Below are positions 55,786-64,000 of a DNA stretch of 64,000 nucleotides, one piece after another. The position numbers and the translations under genes are program-made. Position 1 is the stretch's first letter. Every line of letters starts with the position of its first letter. Source of the stretch: Rhizophagus irregularis (taxonomy: Eukaryota; Glomeromycota; Glomeromycetes; Glomerales; Glomeraceae); contig NC_089456.1 of the NCBI RefSeq assembly GCF_026210795.1, forward strand, positions 3,040,501 to 3,104,500, in the 5' to 3' direction. A model generated the notes under the pieces. The model saw nothing but the letters and a program-made list of their open reading frames with translations, did no database searches and was not told the DNA's origin.

Positions 55786-57135
55786 CTAATTAATTCTTAA
55801 ATGTCTAAATGTTATAATTCTTTTCTTTTTCCTTCCTTTAACTTCAAGAAATGAACCATCTCTTCTAGAAAATAAATAAATAGCAACGCTAAAATATTCC
55901 TTTTTTTTAATCTTATTAAATATATTTTGAACATAATCCATATCATCTTTTATATTTCTCATTTTAGATTTTATCTCATTTAATTTATTTAATTGTTCTT
56001 TATTATTCTCAAATTTTATTTTAAAAATTTCTTTTTCTATAACTTGTAATATATTCTTTTTAATATCTTTCACTTTAATTTCTATATCATTTAATTCTAC
56101 TTCAACATTATTTTCATTTATTTTATCATCAACATCATCAATTATTATATCATCTATTGTTGTACCAAAATTTTCATTTATCTCTTCTTTTAAATCACTT
56201 ATTCTAATTATCATTCCATTTATTACATTTCTCACAAAATTTGTCTTTTCAATTATATTTTCTTTTGTACCTATAGAATTCCAGTTAGATTTCCATCTTT
56301 TTAAAATTTCAAATATTCCAACATTCTTCCCTTCAGAAGTTTCATCTCCAGCCAAATCATCATCTTCAGGTTCAAAATTCATTGCTAAACGAGCCAAACT
56401 ATATGTTACGCAAAATAGAATAAGTTTTGTAATATAAGGTCCAATAGTATTTATGAAAGCGTAAAATAAACAAATATAAAATAAGTTGAAAAGGTAAAGA
56501 CTTAATAATACCCATCTAAATGATTTAAGAAATTTTTCATAATATAAAAGATTTAACGACATAATTATTCCAAAAATTGTTAATATGAAATAAAGGGCGT
56601 TAATTAAATACCAATAATCTAAACATTTATATTTGAATAAACAAAATATCTTTGCGGTTACTTGCCAATAATATATTATAATCGCACCAATTAAAATGAA
56701 AGTATATTCTAATTTGACATTTTTAAATGATGCTTGCTTAATTATTATAGCTCGATATGAAAAACAAATACCATAATATATAATAGCAGCTATTAGAGAG
56801 CTGTTAATATCATCTTTCATGATACATTTATTATGTTTAGGATTTATCTTTAATGAGATGGAAGGAATTACGAAATTTGTGAATAATGCTAATAAATCAT
56901 CCGTTATTCCAATTATAATTTGAAATTGTCTATAATCTTTAAATTTATAATAAAGTAATAATGCTGCAGCTGGAATAGAGGTGGCAAATAAAAAATCAAA
57001 TATATCTTCTGTTGGTGAATAATTATCCTCTTTTACATCATTTATTGGAAACGCATTGATATTGTGTGAAAATGTGAAAAATGTAATGAAGATAATTGAT
57101 ATAATAACAAGATTGAATTTTTGTTGAAGTGACAT
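55786..57135 (-). CDS. Multi-pass membrane protein with C-terminal coiled coil, 449 residues
   Basis: The Met at 57135 is chosen because it opens a signal peptide (MSLQQKFNLVIISIIFITFF to about residue 28) and lies just downstream of a TATA box; the frame is open 62 codons further upstream but that stretch crosses the TATA box. Six or seven hydrophobic segments follow between residues 45 and 255 (ATSIPAAALLLYY; YTFILIGAIIIYYW; ALYFILTIFGIIM; ITKLILFCVTY). Then an acidic linker EPEDDDLAGDE, and a charged helical or coiled-coil region to about 420 rich in Asp, Glu, Asn and Ile. It ends with Lys/Arg. I do not recognise the family; similar architecture is common among lineage-specific Rhizophagus proteins. 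Single exon. Confidence 0.72.
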   Translation of the reverse strand: MSLQQKFNLVIISIIFITFFTFSHNINAFPINDVKEDNYSPTEDIFDFLFATSIPAAALLLYYKFKDYRQFQIIIGITDDLLALFTNFVIPSISLKINPKHNKCIMKDDINSSLIAAIIYYGICFSYRAIIIKQASFKNVKLEYTFILIGAIIIYYWQVTAKIFCLFKYKCLDYWYLINALYFILTIFGIIMSLNLLYYEKFLKSFRWVLLSLYLFNLFYICLFYAFINTIGPYITKLILFCVTYSLARLAMNFEPEDDDLAGDETSEGKNVGIFEILKRWKSNWNSIGTKENIIEKTNFVRNVINGMIIRISDLKEEINENFGTTIDDIIIDDVDDKINENNVEVELNDIEIKVKDIKKNILQVIEKEIFKIKFENNKEQLNKLNEIKSKMRNIKDDMDYVQNIFNKIKKKEYFSVAIYLFSRRDGSFLEVKGRKKKRIITFRHLRIN

Positions 57136-57197
57136 AATTATGTATTGTATGAGTTTGAAAATTGGATTCCTACTTATTCTACTTGTCCGATGGTCCT

Positions 57198-57210
57198 TTA
57201 TATATATAAA
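57198..57210 (-). promoter_or_regulatory. TATA box of the membrane-protein gene
   Basis: TTTATATATATAAAGG on the minus strand, about 65-75 bp upstream of the ATG at 57135. Confidence 0.55.
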
Positions 57211-58598
57211 AACGGAGCGTAGTTTTTGTACAATAAAAAGGTAATTGATGAATTTTTTCAAATGGATTCTAAATTCGGGAAGATTTATTTTCTTAAAAAC
57301 TAAATTTTTTTTGTAATACATTTGAAAGTTTCTAGATAAATCTTTTTCCTTTCAATATGATCAAAATAGTAATGATTTATCCGTTTTTACCCGTTTTATT
57401 CACAAATGCCGGAGTTTGAAGAGCAGAACACTAATTAAAAATTTTTGCTGCAGAGTTAATTTCTGGATAGAATAGAATTCTTTATTATCCGCAGTAACCT
57501 ATGGATATTATTTTTTAAAGTTTAAATGAATTAGTCATAGGAAGTCTTTCATAGAAGTTTTTTGTGATCCAAAAGAAGATAAATCAGCCACAAATTTTAC
57601 GATTTCTTGTGTGATGACGCCATGTTAATTCTTTTTTTTTTAAAGTTCTTTAAGGTGATGATATCATTGGTTTATGAATAAGAAGACTTTGAAACATAAT
57701 AGCGTTAAATTTATTTAGTAATATAACCAAAAATTTAGTGTGGTACAAACGTTAATTTTGGCTGGAATTAAGAAATCTTTGATCAATACTAACTAAAGTT
57801 ATTTTACTGCGGATGCATTAACAGTTAAGCTGTGTATTAAAATATGAAATATATACTCGTATATATGTTTATATATATATTTTTTTTTTATACTACATAC
57901 CAAATTAAATGAATTGACTTAACGAGGCCAATTTAATTAATTTATTAACTAAACGTTCTTGATATTTAAAATTCAAGTTGTTGAATTTTTTGTTTATTTA
58001 ATCTGCAAATTGACATATTTAATACAGAATGGTTTTTAAGAAGCAATTTTAGATGTATGATTTAAAGTTATGGAATTTTTTTAAATAAAACTTGACATTA
58101 GATTACAATATATTCTATTCATTCCATTAATTAGTTTATACAGTATATATATTTTTTTGGATACTAATATTCTTATTTTTGATTAAACTAAAATATTACA
58201 TTGATGAAATTATAATAATTATTATTGGTGAAATATCACATTGCTGATAGTATGAAACAGTATCTACTGATTTTATGAGATGATTAGCTTCGAAATATGA
58301 TGATTTCTTATGTACGTCATGATTTTAAAAAAAGGTATTTTTTATTGCATGTATGTAAATCCCTGATTCTTGGCAATAGATTTTCATACTCTATGGTTAA
58401 AAATATATGACGAAAATGTACCTTTATTGATGATCTTTGAATATAAATACTGTACGTTATCTTATCTTAAATTTTTATTCATATATCCACATTAATAGAT
58501 AACATTTATTTAAGAAAATTTTAACGAATTCGCGAATTTATGAATTTGACGAATTTAACAAATTGATAAATTTAAAAAATTTAACGAATTTAATAATC
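57211..58598. other. Spacer
   Basis: AT-rich, with one TTTTGGCTGGAATTAAG motif at 57758-57775. A run of AATTTAACGAATT units lies at 58525-58595, just before the secreted-protein gene. No gene is supported. Confidence 0.4.
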
Positions 58599-58928
58599 AT
58601 GTCATTAATGAAATTTTTATCTGGTTTATCTGGTACTTCATTCATTGCTATTGTCGCGACAAACGCTTTAAGCGCCGCTTATCATCCACGATATGAACAA
58701 ACTCAACATTCATCTAAAACGTAAGTTTACTTTTTTTTTTATAAAAAAAATTTATTTCTCAGTACGTAAAGAACTTATTAAATTATAAATCATTCTTTTC
58801 GTTTTTGTAGAGATAAGCGAAGTTCTCATCATTCTCATAATAATAACCCTCATTTTCAATTTCATCATCAACATGAACCAAAATATTTTTCGAAAAATGA
58901 TTACAGTCATAAAAATCACAAAATTTAA
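58599..58928 (+). CDS. Histidine-rich small secreted protein (two exons, 79 residues)
   Basis: Exon 1 is 58599-58720 and exon 2 is 58811-58928. The 90-bp intron starts GTAAGT and ends TTGTAG; the phase is kept (240 coding bases). Residues 1-26 form a signal peptide (LSGLSGTSFIAIVATNALSA); cleavage is likely before AYHP. The mature part of about 53 residues has 11 His (SSHHSHNNNPHF, FHHQHEPKYF) and no Cys. His-rich secreted peptides may bind metals such as Zn, Cu or Ni, or be candidate effectors; neither is shown. It is too short for standard ORF cut-offs. A decayed copy lies at 60310-60792. Confidence 0.75.
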
Positions 58929-59040
58929 TGAAAATGTTCAAGCATATATTCTAGCATATATTTTAGCATATATTTTAGCATCTTATATTTATAATAATGT
59001 CAGCATTTTATAATAAATATAATTGAATAATAATATTAAC

Positions 59041-59116
59041 CTTCAATGAACGAAATAAGAGCTATTAGGCTAATTATGATTGAAATGATTAAGACGAAAA
59101 GGGGATTGAACTTCAT
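59041..59116 (-). pseudogene. Orphan first exon of the 61373-61790 gene
   Basis: Reads MKFNPLFVLIISIIISLIAL to SFIEG, 76 nt long like exon 1 of the intact gene (MKPNPVYVLTISIIISLIAF), with a GTTAAT donor. The second exon is missing: the His-rich gene's stop lies only 113 bp away on the other side. A deletion of about 600 bp relative to the second copy explains this. Confidence 0.8.
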
Positions 59117-59860
59117 GATAATTATATAAAATGATACAGTATATTTGATGAGTCCGATAAGTAAATGTTATATTTCTAATTATTTTTGGATTTCAATCAA
59201 GATTTATTCTTGAGGATGTTTATTAAAATTCGAGGCTCATCCTCAAACGATTAAGAAAATCCTTCAAACTTTATTAGGCCATTCTTTTTTATTACCTCGT
59301 GAAATCTAATTAAGAACACACTTATTACTCATGCCGAAAAATCAATTTTAAAGAAATCTTTCATTTAAGTCTAGTGAAACGATCCGGATCATCCACGAAT
59401 ACAAACGGATATCTGTCAACCGAAGAAAACGATAGATCGAATAAATAATTCGTGGATATATTTTGCGAAATGACATGAAATTCGCATATTATCCGCATAT
59501 CCGCGGACTAAAAAAAATTTTTTATGATTGTTTTTTTAATTTAACAAATCAAAAAAAAAAACCTCGAAATTTGATAGAAAGTAAAGAAAAAAAGAATTGT
59601 GCAATTTTTTTTTGTGAATATTTATTTCGAAGTTGTAAATTTCGGTTTTAGTTTTTAGATTTCTTAAACATTTTAAAGTACTATGGTAAAATAAATCCTA
59701 AAAAAAATGCAAATCTATCACAATAAATTATATATCCATATCACTACTATTTATGAAAAAGAAGGAAACCGCCGTTAATTTATTTAATTTCGATTTATTA
59801 CAACGAATATTCATGAATGCAAATTATCCGTGCGGATTGTTTTACGGATTGCATAAATTA
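59117..59860. repeat. Segmental duplication, copy A flank
   Basis: Matched by 61791-62440 in the same orientation, with blocks such as AATCAAGATTTATTCTTGAG, ATCCGGATCATCC and GATAGATCGAATAAATAATT. The duplication covers the secreted-protein genes and this flank. Confidence 0.85.
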
Positions 59861-60309
59861 TTACTTTACTATTTATTTACAAATTAGAAAATACAATTTT
59901 ACGATTTGTTTATAAATTTGATACGATTTCGATAGTACATTTTTACGATTTGTTGCAATTTTGGTAACTAATTTTGCACGACTCGATCAAGTCAGGTGGC
60001 GATCGCCTTAATATTCAGTAACTTTTTATACTAGGCGACTAAATCGTGATTGTATGAAACTAAATCGTGAACAAATCTTTATTTATGATAAATTTTCATC
60101 ATGGTCACTATTTGGTTTCGATTTTAAAAGTTCTGCACCACATTCGATCCATAATTCCAGTCATTTTATTTTTTAATTGGTACTGTACGACTGTACGCTG
60201 ATCACCGCTGCGCCACTAACCTGACACTAAAAGAATATTGTTTTCTCCCAATATTATATTCGTCAATACCTATTATTAAAATATATGAATGTAGACTTTA
60301 ATATTGTTG
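59861..60309. other. Spacer between the duplicated segments
   Basis: ACGATTTG and CTAAATCGTGA repeats at 59900-60070; no gene. Confidence 0.35.
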
Positions 60310-60792
60310 TCTGTTGATCTTGCTGCTACTTCATTTATTACTATTATCGTGACAAGCGCTTCATTTATCGTCCACGATAAGAACAATCTTGTTTTTCTCT
60401 AGAACGTGAAAAAATAAATAAATTTATTTTGCAGTACGTACGAACTTAAATTATAAATCATCCTTTTGTTTGTGAGGAGATACGTTGTTCTCATATAAGT
60501 AGTGCTTCGGTCCGTGTACGGATTGATCTGGATTAAACTGAAAAACCAGATGAAAATTCTGCAGTTTGAAATCAGAATTTATCCAGATTCGGATAATTCA
60601 TTCCAAACAAATGATCAGATTTTAATAATTAATGTCTTGTTTAAGATAAGTATTTGAAGTTGCATATATAAAGGTAGGAAATAATTTTTTTTTTATCCAG
60701 ATTTCACCCAGATCGAACTAAGTTCATACATTATCAACATGAACCAAAATATTTTTAAATATGGTCATAATCATAAGAAAAATCATGTCTAA
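60310..60792 (+). pseudogene. Decayed copy of the His-rich secreted-protein gene
   Basis: 60317-60405 matches exon 1 (TACTTCATTTATTACTATTA; GTGACAAGCGCT), but the start codon is lost. The intron is shortened and its donor changed. 60730-60792 matches exon 2 (CAACATGAACCAAAATATTT; CATAATCATAAGAAAAATCA). Between them about 230 bp have been inserted at 60505-60730, including CGGATTGATCTGGATTAAAC and ATCCAGATTTCACCCAGATC, probably a mobile element. Confidence 0.78.
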
Positions 60793-61372
60793 TAGTGAAA
60801 ATGAATTAGGGATTTTTCCTAAATCCAAAAATTTTCAATAATTCTAAGCATATAATGTAACATACTATTATATGCTGTAATTTTATTTATAATGTGAAGA
60901 TAGTTGTTACAAAAATTAATTTCGAGACATTATTGCTACAGGTTCTTTTCAAATATTGCTAAATATAGTTTGCGTTATTAAAATTACGTAAAGAAAAAGT
61001 GAATTTTATTTTTGTCCCAAATAAACGTTCCTATAAACTTTCACATGAAATAATCCTTGAAAATTAGTTTCAGGACTAGGTCAGGACTGTTAACCCATCT
61101 TTAAGATTTTTTTTTTTGTCAGTCGACAATTTAACATTTTATTATATTATATACTATTCAAAAAATAAAAAAAGTAAATATTGAAAAATGAATATAATAA
61201 ATACAAAAAATTTTTTTATATTTCATAATTCATGATAAAAATATTATTAATTAATTATAGTATGAATTTCATATTATTAGTAATAAAAACCTAATTATAA
61301 TATGATTTAAGATGACATTTATAACTGATAACAACTTTTTAACGGTATACACGAAAATTTCAAATTATTATT
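60793..61372. other. Spacer within copy B
   Basis: AT-rich. It corresponds to the region partly lost from copy A. Confidence 0.35.
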
Positions 61373-61790
61373 TTATTGACTACCACAAGGATATACTTTC
61401 CAACTATTAAGGTGACCATGATAGTGCCAACAGATATCCTGAGTATTATCAAATGGTCCGCGCCATTTATCTACTTTAAGGGAGTGTGCAACACCAAAAA
61501 CAAGGTTAAAAGTTTTTACATCATCAGGTATAGTCAATTCACCCCATTCATAATTACCATCACTCATATAATCGAGGGCAGCAACCATTGCCCTTGTACC
61601 TTTGTCCAATTTGTTTTCAATCTTGACTATTTTGCCTATATATACATACATACAATAAATTAGTACATCTAATCAAGACATAAAGAATTATTTTATGATT
61701 ATTCAAAAATTTACCTTCAGTGAGCGAAATAAAAGCTATTAGACTAATTATGATTGAAATGGTTAAGACGTAAACGGGGTTGGGCTTCAT
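61373..61790 (-). CDS. Small secreted protein of unknown function (two exons, 112 residues)
   Basis: Exon 1 is 61790-61715 and exon 2 is 61635-61373. The 79-bp intron starts GTAAAT and ends TATAG, and the join is in phase (339 coding bases). Residues 1-26 are a signal peptide (VLTISIIISLIAFISLTEG). The mature part of about 86 residues reads as a compact beta-rich domain (DYMSDGNYEWGELTIPDD; FNLVFGVAHSLKVDKW; DICWHYHGHLNSWKVYPCG) with two Cys that could pair. I do not recognise the family. Small secreted proteins with one intron after the signal peptide are typical of effector candidates in symbiotic fungi. Its first exon has a duplicate at 59041-59116. Confidence 0.75.
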
Positions 61791-62440
61791 GATAATTATA
61801 TAAAAATGATACAGTATATTTTGATGAGTCTGATAAAAGTCTTTACTTCTTCCTAGTAAATGGTTATATTTCTAATTATTTTGGAATTTCACTCAAGATT
61901 TATTCTTGAGGGGTATTTATTAAAAATTTGCGGCTTATCCTCAAACGTATCTACCGTATCTTAATGAAAGCTTTACTAATAGATTAAACAAAAAATATCC
62001 TTTAAACTTTATTAGGCAGCCATTCTTTTTTATTACCCTCGTGAAATTTTATTAAGAACACACTTATTACTCCATGCTAAAAAATCAATAAAAGAAATCT
62101 TTTCATTTAATTAGTGAAATGATCCGGATCATCCGCGAATACAAACGGATATCTGTCAGCTGAAGAAAATGATAGATCGAATAAATAATTCGTGGATATT
62201 TGGATATTTGTTGCGAATGATCTGCAAATCACGAGTAGCATGAAATTCGCGGACTAAAAAAATTTTTTATATGATTGTTTTTTTAATTTAACAATTCAAA
62301 AAAAAAAACTCTGTAATTATTAAATTTTGATAGAAGTTAAAGAAAAAAAGATTTTTCAATGTCTTTTGTGTAAATGTTTATTTCAAAGATGTTAAATTAT
62401 TCATGAATATCTGATACGGATTATCCGCATAAATCCGTGA
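61791..62440. repeat. Segmental duplication, copy B flank
   Basis: Partner of 59117-59860; see there. Contains several copies of a GGATCATCCGCGAAT / CCGCGGAT type motif. Confidence 0.85.
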
Positions 62441-62465
62441 TGCTTAAAATACAGTATCTACAGTA

Positions 62466-62516
62466 ACACCCCCATAAGTGCACGCACTTCGGGATCGGTG
62501 CACTTAGGGAGGGTGT
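62466..62516. repeat. Strong hairpin
   Basis: Arms ACACCCCCATAAGTGCAC (62466-62483) and its near-exact inverse (62498-62516) enclose a 14-base loop. More GC-rich than its surroundings. Function is unknown. Confidence 0.65.
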
Positions 62517-63448
62517 GCATTTAAAGAACAGCCAATAGAAAAATAGACAATTAAAAATCTTACAGAACTTTTACTTTTAATTTAAAGTTTTCTTTTTATT
62601 TATTTATTAGTTTCAAAGTACTTTTAATACATTTAAATCAATAGAAACCAACATATTTTATGAACTATCTAATGCCTAACATAAATTTATCTATTTTTAA
62701 AAAAATTAATAGTGACTAAACAGCCGTCACTAATTGGTCAATAGTCACGTGAATGCATTTATGGACTCCAATATACCCGGGATCATTCAGAATCACTTGC
62801 ACATGCGGTCCTCATCAGTCCACAGTTCAAGACCGGACTGTGGACCAGACTGATCGGTCTCCTATAACGATCCTGTACCTATAAAATTTTATCACGTGAC
62901 TCCAAATAAAAGATTTCACAAAAGCACTAAAACTTTGGCCTGAATTATTCTATCTAAGGATCATCAGTTCTATACTTATATTGGAAATCAGTCCTTAAGC
63001 GGTCATGGCGGTCTGGACCGGACCGTTAACATCCCTGATGACTTTATAGTTGCGTACAAAACTTTTATGAATAATGTGCGTATAAAAATAATCTGAATTC
63101 CTGACACTAACACTGGTAATGAACGAATAGTATAATCGGATTCTTGTATTTGTCTTTCAGGCTTACTTATGAAATGACAGGATTATAAAATTTCCGTATG
63201 ATGACCTTTTCGGATTATGGGATTCAAAGATTATGAACTTTCGGGATTGTACCATTTCGGAATTACAATTAAGGATTTGGATTTGGGTTGTCAGGATAAC
63301 TTCGCAGAAACCTGGTTTATTACTAATTAATCACGTGATCGTATCTGATTAGCCTAAAATTCACATCAACTACTACGTGAGATCTTCAATGAATTGTTAC
63401 AAATCGCAAAAATTTCGGTAAACAGCATAGGAAATTAGTAAAAAATCC
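62517..63448. other. Spacer with inverted motifs
   Basis: A TCAGTCCACAG / CTGTGGACCAGACTGA inverted pair lies at 62816-62852, and GGTCTGGACCGGACC at 63010-63026. A TTCGGGATT-rich patch at 63170-63290 is related to the AATCCCGAAA repeats of 21570-22370. No gene is supported. Confidence 0.45.
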
Positions 63449-63672
63449 TTAAAACATTTTTTTTATTTTTTTTAGGTTATTCTTTCGGCTCTTGGTTGTG
63501 AAATTTTGGTGAGTTGATTTCTTATTTAACAAACGATTAACAGTTCGTTTTCTTTCTTTTTTTTTAGGTGGTTTTGGGTCATGAGATTTTGATAAAGTAA
63601 TTTTAGTTTTTTTTTCTTTAACGATGTTAATAAATTCTACTAACAATTCATCTTTTTGGTTTTTCTTTAGAT
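63449..63672 (-). CDS. Possible exon of a Lys-rich protein
   Basis: An open minus frame reads KDELLVEFINIVKEKKTKI, then SKSHDPKPPKKKERKRTVN and a Lys/Asn-rich end before a stop. Codon use is coding-like, and a CTAAAG sequence upstream could be an acceptor. No start, partner exon or family was found, and low complexity makes chance possible. Confidence 0.25.
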
Positions 63673-64000
63673 TTCACCGATTTTCTCCAGAAATGAAACT
63701 CGTCCGAAGGCCGAAGCTGCAGAAACTAGTAGTCTGAAATATCTAACGGCATGTCAGATCTTCAGTTTATTTTTTTCAAATTTTTTTTTAATTTTTTATT
63801 ATAACTTGCCGAAATACATTTTGAAAATTATACTTACTATCTGTAAATATGCCCTAAACTACTTTATCAATTCCTATTTCTATATCTATATATATATGAT
63901 TTATTTTTCTAACCTAGCACGCTTGTTTTACGCATTTTTGTCTTTCTTTTCCTTCTTTTATGGTAGTCTTGTCAAACAGCTTGCATTTACCAGATTTTAT
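63673..64000. other. Window edge, no feature recognised
   Basis: AT-rich DNA with T-rich runs. Confidence 0.3.

Noticed and set aside
57136-57321. 62-residue N-terminal extension of the membrane protein
   Set aside because: It crosses the TATA box, and the internal Met opens a signal peptide.
1-64000. CRISPR arrays, rRNA or bacterial operons
   Set aside because: None seen; intron-bearing genes and TTAGGG repeats show eukaryotic nuclear DNA. Tandem repeats here lack repeat-spacer structure.

Overview
This is a very AT-rich eukaryotic nuclear window: long intergenic spacers, GT-AG introns of about 60-100 bp, degenerate TTAGGG repeats and many transposon remains. The gene families (F-box proteins, MACPF-like proteins with an AIG1-type GTPase, a Crinkler-type N-terminus, Helitron/PIF1, PIF/Harbinger and tyrosine-recombinase debris, small secreted proteins) fit an arbuscular mycorrhizal fungus of the Rhizophagus type. 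That assignment is inferred from gene content and composition; no marker gene proves it.

Layout. 1-5 kb: repeats only, including a small transposon with a 9-bp target duplication, Helitron and Harbinger fragments, and a 2.3-kb inverted-repeat structure with telomere-like DNA at its core. 5-14.3 kb: a cluster of MACPF-like genes, made of one intact gene (5077-6951, +), one large gene on the minus strand (8814-12510) and a broken relative (13.6-14.2 kb). When a 73-bp intron is recognised, the large gene joins leucine-rich repeats, a GTPase and two MACPF-like segments in one 1207-residue protein. 14.9-15.5 kb: a purine-rich minisatellite. 16-18 kb: Helitron and tyrosine-recombinase debris. 18.5-20 kb: an F-box gene. 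23.8-25.1 kb: a secreted aspartic protease. 25-38 kb: mostly mobile DNA, with a wrecked Helitron helicase, a decayed multi-exon gene and several fold-back elements, some with clear target-site duplications. 38.3-39.3 kb: a secreted alpha/beta hydrolase. 42-44 kb: a Crinkler-like N-terminus and retroelement remains. 45-47 kb: AT-rich repeats.

47.9-55.2 kb is a compact, conserved-gene island: a LisH-CTLH-CRA protein (-) diverges from XPA/Rad14 (+, five exons with a 19-nt micro-exon), XPA converges on a phosducin-like protein (-), and an eight-exon tandem-C2 protein with an atypical kinase domain (+) follows. 55.8-57.1 kb: a multi-pass membrane protein. 58.6-62.4 kb: a duplicated locus in which each copy carried a His-rich small secreted protein and a second small secreted protein. 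Complementary decay leaves one intact gene of each kind.

The most interesting items are the LRR-GTPase-MACPF-like protein, the duplicated secreted-protein locus, the tandem-C2 kinase lacking several canonical kinase motifs, and a rich set of short inverted-repeat elements. All intron models were read by eye from splice sites, phase and family conservation; no RNA evidence was available.
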